Below, piece by piece: positions 15,887 to 24,213 of a stretch of 44,590 bases of DNA. How positions within the stretch are numbered: the first letter of the stretch is position 1; every line of letters begins with the position of its first letter. The translations under genes were made by a program, and so were the position numbers. Below the pieces are notes generated by a model. That model had not been told where the DNA came from and ran no database searches. It saw only the letters and a program-made list of their open reading frames with translations. This DNA comes from Actinomycetota bacterium (lineage in GTDB: Bacteria > Actinomycetota > CADDZG01 > WHSQ01), in contig JACDAL010000088.1 of the NCBI GenBank assembly GCA_013695465.1, positions 1 through 44,590 of the forward strand, in the 5' to 3' direction.

Positions 15887-17035
15887 CTAATTTCGCGATG
15901 GACCACCGCCGGTATCGAAGAGCTGGTCTGAAACGGCCACCAGGCCGCGGAAGTCCACCGCCTCTTGCTCGAGATAGGGGACACGCACCCAACGATGGCG
16001 CGGGACCTTGCTGGCGAGGGCGCGCAGGTTGCGCTCCTCTCGGCGCACTACGCGCATGAACGCGCTCTCGTTGTCGAGGAGGTCGGCCAGGAGCGCTCCG
16101 TCGCCCTCCTGGGCGCGTAGTTTCGAGATTTGCCTCGTCCTGGCTCCGATGCCGTCGCCGTACTTTGGGTGGACACGATTGACGACAACGGCGCCGAAAG
16201 GCAACCGAGCCTCATTGAGCCTTTGAGCAAAGTAGACTGCTTCGGCTACCGATTCCTCTGTCGGCGAGGTCACAACGACGAACGAGGTCAGATCCGACTG
16301 CAGCAGTGCCTGCACGGCTCGCGCTCGTTCTTTGAAGCCGTCGTACATGCCTTCGAGATTGACGAAGAACTCAGCCGTGTCCTCAAGGACCGCGCCCCCC
16401 ACTATCCGTTTGACGACCCTCAGAAAGGTCGTTGCCGCCACGTTGGCCACACGCATGAAACCTGAGCCTGCCTTCATGTAGGGAAGCAGGAACCAGCGCA
16501 GAACTCGGCTCTCGAGGAAGCCTGTGAGCCGGCGGGGGGCATCGAGAAAGTCGAGGGCGTTGCGGGTAGGCGGCGTGTCGATGACGATCAGATCGTAGTC
16601 GCCGGTGACATGGAGCTCGTAGAGTTTTTCCAAAGCCATGTATTCCTGGGTTCCCGACAATGTGCCCGAGATATTGCGGTAGAAGCGATTGGCGATGATG
16701 CGATCGGCCTGTTGGGGGCTTGGCGCGTAGCGATAGACGACTTCGTCGAACGTTGTCTTGGTGTCGAGCATCATCGCGTGAAGCTCGCCTTCAGCTTCCA
16801 CTCCGGCCGCGGTGAATTTGCGTCGGTTCACCTTTGTGGGAACGTTGTCCAGCTCCTTGAGCCCGAGCGAGGAGGCTAGTCGCCGGGCCGGGTCGATCGT
16901 CAACACCGCGACCTTCTTTCCCTCGGAAGCGGCGCGCAAGGCGATGGCGGCAGCGGTGGTGGTCTTTCCCACACCTCCCGCACCCGCGCACACGATGATC
17001 TGTTTGGTTGCCGTGATTCGCTGAATCGGATTCAC
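15887..17035 (-). CDS. Get3/ArsA-like ATPase, second of a tandem pair
   Basis: 382 residues. The P-loop is GAGGVGKTT (18-26): the signature lysine of the deviant Walker A motif KGGxGKT is replaced by Ala19. Other features are VLTIDPARRLASSLG (switch/metal region) and DLIVIDTPPTRNALDFLDAP, typical of ArsA/Get3 proteins. It matches in type the second gene of the mycobacterial pair Rv3679-Rv3680. The ATG overlaps the end of the first ATPase gene by four bases, so they are likely made in equal amounts and form a hetero-complex. Tail-anchored-protein or anion handling is family knowledge only; the substrate is unknown. Confidence 0.88.
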   Translation of the reverse strand: MNPIQRITATKQIIVCAGAGGVGKTTTAAAIALRAASEGKKVAVLTIDPARRLASSLGLKELDNVPTKVNRRKFTAAGVEAEGELHAMMLDTKTTFDEVVYRYAPSPQQADRIIANRFYRNISGTLSGTQEYMALEKLYELHVTGDYDLIVIDTPPTRNALDFLDAPRRLTGFLESRVLRWFLLPYMKAGSGFMRVANVAATTFLRVVKRIVGGAVLEDTAEFFVNLEGMYDGFKERARAVQALLQSDLTSFVVVTSPTEESVAEAVYFAQRLNEARLPFGAVVVNRVHPKYGDGIGARTRQISKLRAQEGDGALLADLLDNESAFMRVVRREERNLRALASKVPRHRWVRVPYLEQEAVDFRGLVAVSDQLFDTGGGPSRN

Positions 17036-18009
17036 AGCTCTTGGAGCTTTCCTTCGATCTCGTCCGCCAGTGTTTCGATGTCGGGCAGCGTCAACCCCGA
17101 GCCGAACAGGTGGGGCAACCTAACGATCGGTCTCGTCGCGCTCTTTGCCAGGACCCTCAGGTGCTTCGCTTGAATCGCGCTCCGCGCCTCCAGGAAGGAG
17201 GCGTAGCCGTTGAGCGCGTCGAAGTCCTCCTTGTCGAGGCGCAGTCCGACCGAGTCGGCACATGACTGCAGCGATGAGGGCTTGGTGAGAAGGGCGAGGT
17301 GCTCGTCGCTTAGAGAGTCCTGATAGACGCCGTTGGCAAAAGTCACTCCCTGAGAGACGCCGAGCTCATCGTCCAGTTTCTGTGATGTCTCCAGGGTCTC
17401 CGCCACGGGCATCTCCTCCGGAAGCGTCACCAGGTGCGCGATGGAGCGCGCGGGATTTGTGAGCATCTCGATCAACCAGTCCGCTTGGCGTTTTACGGGT
17501 CCCACCTGGACCGCGTCCGCCAGGCCCATGGGGGCTGCAAGGAAAGTAATCATGTGCCCGGCGGCCGGGGCGTCCACGATGATTGTGTCGAAATCGTACC
17601 GCCGCCCGCCGGGAGCCCGGTTCTGCTCCAGATACCAGATCTTGCCGAGCACGAGTATGTCTTTGAGTCCGGGGGCCGCGGTCGTGATGTAGTCGGTGAA
17701 ATGCGTGCTGGTCAGCACCTTCGATACGCGCTTCATGTGGTACTGGACCTCGAGGTACTCGGCGAGGGCATCTTCCGGCATTACGTTCAGCGCCCACACT
17801 CCGGGCGACAGCTCGGAGGGTTCGTAGCTCGGTTCGGAGGCGCCGAAAAGTCTAGGCAGGCTGCCCTTGTGGTCGATTTCGGCGACACAGACCTTGTATC
17901 CGGCGCGTGCAGCCACCAGGGCCAGAGCAGCCGAGACGGTCGTCTTGCCTACGCCTCCTTTTCCGCAGACGATGTGTATGCGCGGAGCCAGGAAGTCGGC
18001 GATTTCCAT
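17032..18009 (-). CDS. Get3/ArsA-like ATPase, first of a tandem pair
   Basis: 325 residues from ATG 18009. The complete deviant Walker A GKGGVGKTT (16-24) carries signature lysine K17, followed by VAEIDHKGSLPRLFG and DTIIVDAPAAGHMITFLAAP. The frame stays open to 18291, but the first 94 codons lie over the regulatory repeats and the start of nfeD on the other strand, so they are not coding. No ribosome site precedes ATG 18009; instead AAGAAT ends 6 bases before it, the geometry of a leaderless promoter. It is divergent from the NfeD/stomatin operon, with two palindromes in between. Confidence 0.88.
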   Translation of the reverse strand: MEIADFLAPRIHIVCGKGGVGKTTVSAALALVAARAGYKVCVAEIDHKGSLPRLFGASEPSYEPSELSPGVWALNVMPEDALAEYLEVQYHMKRVSKVLTSTHFTDYITTAAPGLKDILVLGKIWYLEQNRAPGGRRYDFDTIIVDAPAAGHMITFLAAPMGLADAVQVGPVKRQADWLIEMLTNPARSIAHLVTLPEEMPVAETLETSQKLDDELGVSQGVTFANGVYQDSLSDEHLALLTKPSSLQSCADSVGLRLDKEDFDALNGYASFLEARSAIQAKHLRVLAKSATRPIVRLPHLFGSGLTLPDIETLADEIEGKLQEL

Positions 18010-18075
18010 CGGGAGATTCTTATCGACCCGGACGAGACCCGGTTGCGCCGATCCCTCGGCCCCCCAGGGGCTGAC

Positions 18076-18131
18076 GTGCGATGGTCGCACAGGGAGAACC
18101 GGATTGGGTACCTGACGTGCGACGGTCGCAC
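18076..18131. promoter_or_regulatory. two palindromic operator-like sites between the ATPase pair and nfeD
   Basis: GTGCGATGGTCGCAC (18076-18090) and GTGCGACGGTCGCAC (18117-18131) are near-identical 15-base sites, each with 7-base inverted arms around one central G; the second is perfect. Both are preceded by CTGAC. Their 41-base spacing, close to four helical turns, fits cooperative binding of a dimeric repressor controlling both divergent operons. The regulator is not known. Confidence 0.5.
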
Positions 18132-18148
18132 GGGGACCACCGGTCCCC
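18131..18148. repeat. GC-rich hairpin next to the second operator-like site
   Basis: GGGGACC (18132-18138) and GGTCCCC (18142-18148) form a 7-bp inverted repeat with an ACC loop, directly after the second palindrome and 46 bases before the nfeD start. It may be part of the regulatory region or a chance GC-rich hairpin. Confidence 0.3.
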
Positions 18149-18194
18149 CGAAAACCCGGACCCCGTTTGACCCCGGATCGATGACAATTGGGGC

Positions 18195-19580
18195 ATGCTC
18201 CTTCGCCGCCTGTGTGCCGCCTGGGTCGCCACGCTGCTGGCCGGCTCACTAATTCTGATCGCATCCCCCTCCCAAGCTCAGGAAACGGCATCTCGAACCG
18301 TCGATCTCGTCGAGGTGAGAGGTTTGATCGACCCGCCGATGGCCGGCTACCTTCAAGAGCGGCTGAATGCGGCCGAGGACGACGGGGTCCACGCGCTGAT
18401 CATCCAGCTGGACACGCCGGGCGGGCTCGACATCGCCATGCGGGAGATCGTCCAGACGATCACGAACTCCACGGTGCCGGTGGTTGTGTGGATCGCCCCG
18501 CGCGGGGCTCAGGCGGCCTCCGCCGGAACCTTCATCGCCTATGCCGGACACCTTACCTATGCGGCTCAGGACACGGTGCTGGGGGCCGCAGTGCCGGTGA
18601 GCCTGAGCTCAAAGTTGTCTCCGCCGCTGGAGCGCAAACTCACAAGCAACGCCGCGGGCTACATGAGGGAGCTTGCCCGGAATCGCTCACGCAACGTGGA
18701 TTGGGCACAGAGAGCGGTGGTGGACGCAGCCACGATCGGCGCAACCAGGGCAGCCGAGATCGATGTGGTCGACGGCATCGCCTCCACACTTGGAGATCTT
18801 CTCGAGCGCTTGGATTCTCAGGAAGTGGAGGTCACGGGGTCTGGGCCGGTCGTATTGGAAACTTGGGACGAGGAAGCGCAGGCGCCCAACGTCACAGTGC
18901 GCTTTCAGGGCCTGGGCCCGATCGAGCGGCTTCTGCATGCGGTCACCAGCCCCGAGCTTGCCTTCTTGCTGCTCCTTGTGGGGACCTTCGGGCTGATCTT
19001 CGAGATCTACAACCCCGGAATCGGGTTGGCCGGCATCCTCGGCGCGGCCGCGCTCATTCTCGGCTTCTACGCACTCTCCGTGCTTCCCACCAATTGGGCC
19101 GGTGTCCTCCTATTGGTCGCGGCCGTTGGGCTCTTGGTCCTCGACCTCCATACCGGCGGGCTGGGGGTACTCACCGCTGGGGGGTTCACCGCGCTCGTTG
19201 TAGGGGCACTGATCTTGTTCTCCGGTGCTCCCCCGGCCCTTCGATTGAGCCTGTGGGCGGTGGCGGCTGCGGTGGCGCTCACCGCGCTGTTCTTCATCTC
19301 GGTGATGACGGCAGCCCTGAGAGTGCGCCTGCGGCGCCCGATCACCGGAGAGGAAGCCATGGTCGGCAGGGTCGGAGAGGCAAAGACCGATATCGCTCCG
19401 GAGGGAACGGTATTGTCCAAGGGAACCTTGTGGCGGGCGCGCACCATGGAGACGGGCATTGCGGCCGGCTCTCAGGTGAAGGTGATGGCGACCGAGGGAC
19501 TGGTCCTGTTGGTCGAGCCCCTGCATGAAGGCGAAGATCAAGAGGCCGCTCCGAGCGTGGCCGCGAAAGAGGAGAGATGA
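18195..19580 (+). CDS. NfeD-family membrane serine protease (ClpP-like domain plus NfeD)
   Basis: 461 residues: signal peptide (1-28, ending SQAQ), a ClpP-class protease domain (about 35-215) with QLDTPGGLD and the nucleophile S109 in AASAGT, then about four to five membrane helices (about 255-385) and a C-terminal NfeD OB-fold domain (about 385-445, with [16 protein letters not shown]). Homologues such as archaeal PH1510 cleave the C-terminus of the partner stomatin. The next gene is that stomatin, overlapping by four bases (ATGA), so the pair forms the classic NfeD-stomatin module for membrane quality control. GACAAT ends 6 bases before the ATG. Confidence 0.9.
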   Translation: MLLRRLCAAWVATLLAGSLILIASPSQAQETASRTVDLVEVRGLIDPPMAGYLQERLNAAEDDGVHALIIQLDTPGGLDIAMREIVQTITNSTVPVVVWIAPRGAQAASAGTFIAYAGHLTYAAQDTVLGAAVPVSLSSKLSPPLERKLTSNAAGYMRELARNRSRNVDWAQRAVVDAATIGATRAAEIDVVDGIASTLGDLLERLDSQEVEVTGSGPVVLETWDEEAQAPNVTVRFQGLGPIERLLHAVTSPELAFLLLLVGTFGLIFEIYNPGIGLAGILGAAALILGFYALSVLPTNWAGVLLLVAAVGLLVLDLHTGGLGVLTAGGFTALVVGALILFSGAPPALRLSLWAVAAAVALTALFFISVMTAALRVRLRRPITGEEAMVGRVGEAKTDIAPEGTVLSKGTLWRARTMETGIAAGSQVKVMATEGLVLLVEPLHEGEDQEAAPSVAAKEER

Positions 19581-20392
19581 CACCGATCGTGTGGGGAGTT
19601 GTGGCGGTCGTGCTGGTGATCCTGGCGGCGTCATCGGTGCGAGTCGTTCAGGAATACGAGCGCGCCGTCATCTTTCGGCTCGGGCGAGTCGCGTCCGGGG
19701 CCAAGGGGCCGGGACTCTTCTTCATCATTCCAATCATCGACCGAATGAGAAAGGTCAATCTGCAGATCGTGACTCTCGATGTGCCGCCTCAGGATGTCAT
19801 CACCAAAGACAACGTCACCGTCAAGGTGAACGCGGTCGTCTACTTCCAGGTCTTCGAGCCGGTGAAGGCAGTAGTCGAGATTCAGAACTACTACTTCGCC
19901 ACCTCACAGATAGCCCAGACGACCCTGCGTGCGGTGCTCTGCAAGGTCGACCTCGACCAGATCCTGACGGAGCGGGACAGACTCAACCAGGACATACAGC
20001 GCATCATCGATGCGCTCACCGATCCTTGGGGGGTCAAGGTTTCGCTGGTCGAGATCAAGGACGTCGACCTCCCCCTCGAGATGCAGCGAGCAATGGCCAA
20101 GGCAGCCGAAGCAGAGCGCGAACGGCGGGCAAAGATCATCAACGCCGAGGGCGAGTACCAGGCTTCCGAGCGCCTGGCCCAGGCAGCCGAGGTCATCGCC
20201 CGCCATCCCATCGCCTACCAGTTGCGGTTCCTCCAGACGATCACCGATGTCTCGGCGGAGAAGAACTCGACTCTGGTGGTCCCGATACCGATCGAGCTGC
20301 TCAAGCCGTTCCAGGCCGCCTTCGGCAGGGACATGTCGGCATTCACAGCCGGCAGCGACGAGGGGGCCGGGGACGAGGGGGCCCGGGAATGA
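19577..20392 (+). CDS. SPFH/Band 7 stomatin-like protein (slipin)
   Basis: 271 residues: an N-terminal membrane helix (about 4-22), then the SPFH domain beginning [15 protein letters not shown] and continuing through [18 protein letters not shown], and a helical oligomerisation region rich in Ala/Glu (about 165-215). The C-terminal tail holds the hydrophobic stretch expected for the NfeD protease target, then ends in an acidic low-complexity tail. Stomatins form ring-shaped membrane scaffolds in lipid microdomains. It is translationally coupled to the upstream protease. Confidence 0.92.
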   Translation: MTPIVWGVVAVVLVILAASSVRVVQEYERAVIFRLGRVASGAKGPGLFFIIPIIDRMRKVNLQIVTLDVPPQDVITKDNVTVKVNAVVYFQVFEPVKAVVEIQNYYFATSQIAQTTLRAVLCKVDLDQILTERDRLNQDIQRIIDALTDPWGVKVSLVEIKDVDLPLEMQRAMAKAAEAERERRAKIINAEGEYQASERLAQAAEVIARHPIAYQLRFLQTITDVSAEKNSTLVVPIPIELLKPFQAAFGRDMSAFTAGSDEGAGDEGARE

Positions 20393-20407
20393 GGTTCTTC
20401 GTCGTTC

Positions 20408-20445
20408 TTTGGTAAAGACGGCCTATGCGGTCGGTTTCTACCAAA
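20408..20445. terminator. imperfect stem-loop between stomatin and malQ
   Basis: TTTGGTA (20408-20414) and TACCAAA (20439-20445) are inverted, with partial pairing continuing inward. It lies between the convergent stomatin stop and the malQ stop, where a bidirectional terminator is expected. Confidence 0.35.
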
Positions 20446-20457
20446 CCCTCGGGACGC

Positions 20458-22293
20458 TCACTCGGTTCGTCGGTCGAGGGCTTCGGCGATGTCCCGAGCC
20501 AGGGGGACGCGCTCGATTGCCTCCAGCGGCTGCGGCAGTGCCAGCGACCAATTCGGCCGCTCCTCCGGGGTCGTCCCCGGCTGGTTGGGGCGCTCCGTGA
20601 CCTCGAGCGCGTCTTCGAGGGTTGCGGTCAGCAGCGCACTCGGCGCGGCCCCCAGCAAGTTGTAAGCGCCCCGCACCACCCTCTCGATGGGCGCGCTTCG
20701 ATCGAGTCCGAGGCGGTCGCCCAGGCGTCCGACGATCGCCTCGGTGCCGGCCTCGTCGGGCTCTAGGCCGAGGCTTCGCTGCTCCTCCAGGTCGGCACCA
20801 CTCCAGAGCCCGGCCACGGTGGGAAGGTCGTGGTTGGTCACGGTTGCGAGCGAGCCGGGCGGATAGCTCTCCGGAGGTCCCTCCTCGAACCACATGACCT
20901 TGTAGGAGAGCATGGCTCGCCGAGCGAGCTCCGTCCGGACTCCGGGCTCCACCGTCCCGAGGTCCTCGCCGATCACGATGGCGTCGGCCCGGTGGCTCTC
21001 GAGGGCCAGGATGTCGAGCAGCTCCCCCGATGGATAGGAGACGTAGGCGCCGTCCGAGGGCTCGGCGCCCGGCGGGATGAGCCAGAGGCGCCATAGGCCC
21101 ATGACGTGGTCGAAGCGCATGCCGCCTCCCGGCCCCATGCAGCCGCGTACGGTCGCGCCGAAGGGCTCGTAAGCGGCTGCACGCAGCTTGGCCGGGCTGA
21201 AGCCGAGTGCACCCCAATCCTGCCCCCTGCTGTTGAACTGGTCCGGTGGAGCCCCTATCGAGGCCCCCAGTGCCATGCTGTCCTGCCACATCCAGGCGTC
21301 GGCGCCGTCGGGATCGACGCCGATCGCGAGGTCGAGCACGATTCGCAGCTCGTCGGCGGCAGAGTCGAGCTGGGCCTGGATCAGCGACTGGACCCAGCGA
21401 TGGAAAGCGACGTGCTCGGCGTGGGCGCGTGCGAACGTAGCAACTTCGGGATGCCGGGGATGGCGATGCTCTCTTGGCCAGGTCGAGGGGGGGCCGCGAT
21501 GATGCTCGTAGAGGGCCATGAATACGGAGAAGTCGTGGAGGGTGCCACTTCCGGTTTCGGAGCCGGCTTCGGGGGCCGCACGGTTGCCCGAGCGCTCCCA
21601 GATCGACTCCAGCGAGCCGAGCTTGAGGCGGTAGACCTCGTCCCGGTCGATCCTCCGGCACGAGTTGAGCGCTCGACCCGCGGCCGCGGCCCGCTCGATT
21701 CCCTCGACCTCCGAGGACCCGGGGACGTCCTCTATGCGCAGGTAGAGGGGGTTTCTGAAGCATCGGCTGCTGGGGAAATAGGGGCTCGCCTGCTGTGGGA
21801 GGCCGGGGTTCACGGCGTGCAGGGGATTCAGCAGCGCCACCCCGGCCCCCTGCGAAGCCGACCAGCTCGCCACCCTCTCGAGGTCGCCGAGGTCTCCAAT
21901 GCCCCAGCTCTTCTTCGAGCGCGCCGCGTAGAGCTGGAGCGCCCAACCCCACTCTCTGAGATCCACGGGGAGGTGGCAGCGACCGGGGCTCACTATCAGA
22001 CGCCTGCTGCGGCCGGAGGCCTCTTCGGTGAGCCGGTGGTAGCCGTGGGGAAGGCCCGACGGCAGACGGTCTCGAACGGTGATCTCGTCGCCGTCCTCGG
22101 TCACCAGCAGGGCTGGCGCCTCGATCTCGAGTGATTTTCCCGGCGTGATCACTGCGACCGCGTCCTCGCCGGAGCTCTCCGTCGAGAGGACCTCGGCGAG
22201 CGCCTCGATGGTCTCCGGGGACGTCTTCTGCCAGCGGCCGTGGCGGTCGCGGTAGCCGTGCTGTATGCCCAGAGAGTCGTGTTCGGGGCTCAC
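20458..22293 (-). CDS. malQ: 4-alpha-glucanotransferase (amylomaltase)
   Basis: About 611 residues from GTG 22293, two bases after the ZIP transporter stop. GH77 motifs are complete: RFDHVMGLWRLW with the nucleophile aspartate, IGEDLGTVEPGVR with the acid/base glutamate, and TNHDLPTVAGLW with the third carboxylate. WGIGDLGDLERV near the start of the catalytic domain is also typical. It transfers alpha-1,4-glucan segments and takes part in maltodextrin and glycogen metabolism. The N-terminal 150 residues form the extra beta domain common in actinobacterial MalQ. A longer open frame upstream runs into the ZIP gene and is not coding. Confidence 0.93.
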   Translation of the reverse strand: MSPEHDSLGIQHGYRDRHGRWQKTSPETIEALAEVLSTESSGEDAVAVITPGKSLEIEAPALLVTEDGDEITVRDRLPSGLPHGYHRLTEEASGRSRRLIVSPGRCHLPVDLREWGWALQLYAARSKKSWGIGDLGDLERVASWSASQGAGVALLNPLHAVNPGLPQQASPYFPSSRCFRNPLYLRIEDVPGSSEVEGIERAAAAGRALNSCRRIDRDEVYRLKLGSLESIWERSGNRAAPEAGSETGSGTLHDFSVFMALYEHHRGPPSTWPREHRHPRHPEVATFARAHAEHVAFHRWVQSLIQAQLDSAADELRIVLDLAIGVDPDGADAWMWQDSMALGASIGAPPDQFNSRGQDWGALGFSPAKLRAAAYEPFGATVRGCMGPGGGMRFDHVMGLWRLWLIPPGAEPSDGAYVSYPSGELLDILALESHRADAIVIGEDLGTVEPGVRTELARRAMLSYKVMWFEEGPPESYPPGSLATVTNHDLPTVAGLWSGADLEEQRSLGLEPDEAGTEAIVGRLGDRLGLDRSAPIERVVRGAYNLLGAAPSALLTATLEDALEVTERPNQPGTTPEERPNWSLALPQPLEAIERVPLARDIAEALDRRTE

Positions 22294-22295
22294 GC

Positions 22296-23051
22296 CTACT
22301 CGACCAGCAGTAGCGCGGCCATGACTCCCATTCCGGCGACCAGCGCCAGGACCTGGAGCAGGGACTTGAACGGCTCCGGCTCCTTGTGTAGCTCGGGAAT
22401 GAGGTCTGTTCCGGCGATGTAGACGAACGCTCCGGCGGAGAAGGGAACCAGAAACTGCTCGACGCTTTCGAGGGGGAGCAGCCACAAGGTAGCGGCGGCG
22501 CCGACCAGCGCGATGAGCCCGGAGAGGAAGTTGAGCGCGAGGGCGCGACGAGGAGCCACTCCGGTGTGAACCAGGATGCCGAAGTCTCCAAGCTCCTGGG
22601 GTATCTCATGAAGCAGAACTGCGACCGCGGTGGCCCAGCCGGTGCCCGGCGAGACCACGAAGGCACCGGCAACGATGGCTCCGTCGAGAAGGTTGTGGAG
22701 CGCATCGCCTACGAGATTCGACATTGCCACCGGGTGGATTACCTCTTCGTGAGGCATGTGCGCGTGGTGCCAGTGGAGAACCTTCTCGAGCACGAGGAAC
22801 GAGAGGATCCCGGTCAGGAGCCAGGCAGAGCTCGCTACATCCAGGCCCCCAGGACGGTTAGAGCTCTCGGGTATGAGATGGAGGAAGGCGTCACCCAGAA
22901 GCGCTCCCGCGGCGAACGACACCAGCAGCAGCAGAGTTCGCTGCAGAAGATCGGGCCGAATCACGAGCCACAGCGAGCCCAGCAACGAGACGCTGCTCAC
23001 CACCAGCACGGCGAGGAGTGCCTGCGTCCACACCGAGGCCTCCATGCTCAT
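22296..23051 (-). CDS. ZIP-family divalent metal transporter
   Basis: 251 residues with about eight hydrophobic helices. The family metal motifs are plain: GDALHNLLDGAIVAGAF in helix IV and LLHEIPQELGDFGIL in helix V, both rich in His, Glu and Asp that line the zinc/iron path. A His-rich loop (HWHHAHMPHEEVIH, about 94-107) sits between helices III and IV and probably binds metal. It imports zinc or another divalent cation. The gene is followed by malQ after two bases, an unusual pairing. An inverted repeat at 23128-23168 lies upstream and could regulate it. Confidence 0.9.
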   Translation of the reverse strand: MSMEASVWTQALLAVLVVSSVSLLGSLWLVIRPDLLQRTLLLLVSFAAGALLGDAFLHLIPESSNRPGGLDVASSAWLLTGILSFLVLEKVLHWHHAHMPHEEVIHPVAMSNLVGDALHNLLDGAIVAGAFVVSPGTGWATAVAVLLHEIPQELGDFGILVHTGVAPRRALALNFLSGLIALVGAAATLWLLPLESVEQFLVPFSAGAFVYIAGTDLIPELHKEPEPFKSLLQVLALVAGMGVMAALLLVE

Positions 23052-23127
23052 CGACCTCCGGCCCTTACATCCATGGCCGGAGGCTACCGCCGCTCGCAGA
23101 CTCCTACGCTGCCCATTCGTACTGAAC

Positions 23128-23168
23128 TTTGGCCCAGAAACGCCCTATACGGACGATTTTGGGCCAAA
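23128..23168. promoter_or_regulatory. long inverted repeat between the ZIP gene and the aldo/keto reductase
   Basis: TTTGGCCCAGAAACG (23128-23142) and CGATTTTGGGCCAAA (23154-23168) pair over 13 of 15 positions, with the outer 9 perfect. It sits 77 bases before the minus-strand ZIP start and 47 bases before the plus-strand reductase start. A dimeric repressor site, perhaps metal-dependent for the ZIP gene, is a guess from position. Confidence 0.4.
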
Positions 23169-23214
23169 CCTCGTTCCGGAATGTGGTGTTGGCGGGGGCG
23201 TATTGTCGGCTTCC

Positions 23215-24074
23215 TTGGAGAAGCGCTCTGTTCCTCACACCGACCTCGAGATCTCCCGGCTCGTAATGGGCACCATGACCTTCGGCTCCCAGGTGGACGA
23301 GCAGGGGGCCGCGCGCATGGTCGGGTGCTGTCTGGACGAAGGCATCAACATGTTCGACACCGCCAACGCCTACAACGAGGGCCGCAGCGAGGAGATCCTC
23401 GGCAAGCTGATCGCGCCCCATCGGGCCGAAGTCCTGATTGCTACCAAGGTGTTCAATTCAATGGGCGGCGCCCCCGATGACCGTGGCCTGACCAAGACGG
23501 CGATCCACAAAGCTATCGAGGCAAGCCTGCGGCGACTGGGAACCCCGGCGTGGCGGACCTTGCCCGCCTGGACGAGATCCTGGAGAGCCTCCAGGCTGCG
23601 GCCGGACGCCCGCAGCCGCACGTATCTCAGGAGTTGTACAACCTGTTGGCTCGTCGTCTCGATGACGAGTACGCGGCCTTCTCCGCCCACTACGGCATTT
23701 TCGACATCGTCTACAACCCTCTGGCGGGAGGACTTCTGACCGGCAAGCACAGGCGCGATCAGAAGCCTGCGGCCGGAACCCGCTTTGCGCAGGACTTGTA
23801 TCGACAACGCTACTGGGACGAGCCGCATTTCGCCGCCGTCGAAGACCTCCGGAGCCTCGCGTCGGATGCGGGCCTCGATCTCATTCAGCTCTCGTTCCGA
23901 TGGCTCCTGGGCCGCGAGCTGGTCGACTCGGTGTTGCTCGGGGCGTCCTCGATGGCGCATCTCGAGGCCAACCTCGAGGCGTGCCGCGGCCTCCGGCTCG
24001 ACGACGAAATCTTGAAGCGCTGCGACGAGGTGTGGGAGCGGCTGCGCGGCCCGGCCGCGTCCTACAACCGCTGA
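23215..24074 (+). pseudogene. aldo/keto reductase, disrupted by internal deletion and apparent micro-inversion
   Basis: From TTG 23215 the frame encodes a normal AKR start: MGTMTFGSQV, catalytic D and Y in FDTANAYNEG, K in ATKVF, then EASLRRLGT. At about 23545 it breaks. The C-terminal part is in another frame, resuming near 23605 with PHVSQELYNLLARR, and ends normally at 24074 (PAASYNR). About 50-60 residues are missing, including the segment with the catalytic histidine. The short piece between (about 23545-23605) reads SLEALQDLVQAGKVRHAGV on the opposite strand, the AKR motif that should be here, so it appears inverted. Full-length relatives run to about 330 residues. TATTGT lies 8 bases before the TTG. 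Confidence 0.75.
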
Positions 24075-24116
24075 CGCGTTCCGAGTTCGGCTGCCGGTCG
24101 CGTCCTACAACCGCGG
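24057..24116 (+). repeat. short direct repeat of the aldo/keto reductase 3' end
   Basis: CGCGTCCTACAACCGC at 24057-24072, which holds the last codons of the reductase, recurs at 24100-24115, about 43 bases later and just past the stop codon. It suggests a small local duplication, possibly linked to the rearrangement inside the gene. Confidence 0.5.
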
Positions 24117-24165
24117 ACATCCCGGAAGTCCTCAAACGCGCGTAATGCGCGATCCGCCACCCTTT

Positions 24166-24202
24166 CGGTAGTCGTTCGCGCGTTTCGGACGAATGACTAC
24201 CG
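24166..24202. terminator. stem-loop between reductase and MFS gene
   Basis: GGTAGTCGTTCG (24167-24178) pairs with CGAATGACTACC (24190-24201) with a single G-U pair, extended by one more C-G pair. It lies between convergent genes, 12 bases from the MFS stop, as expected for a shared terminator without a T-run. Confidence 0.45.
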
Positions 24203-24213
24203 GCCGGCAGCGC

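Noticed and set aside
18010-18291. 94-codon N-terminal extension of the first Get3-like ATPase
   Set aside because: It covers the palindromic sites and the nfeD start on the opposite strand; the P-loop begins within 16 residues of ATG 18009 as in relatives.
20438-22705. 755-codon minus-strand ORF in another frame over malQ and the ZIP gene
   Set aside because: Arg/Pro/Gly-rich frame shadow; the GH77 motifs are in the 20458-22293 frame.
23370-23960. 196-codon minus-strand ORF over the aldo/keto reductase
   Set aside because: Only about 20 codons resemble an AKR, and these are explained as the inverted piece; the rest is shadow of the plus-strand reductase.
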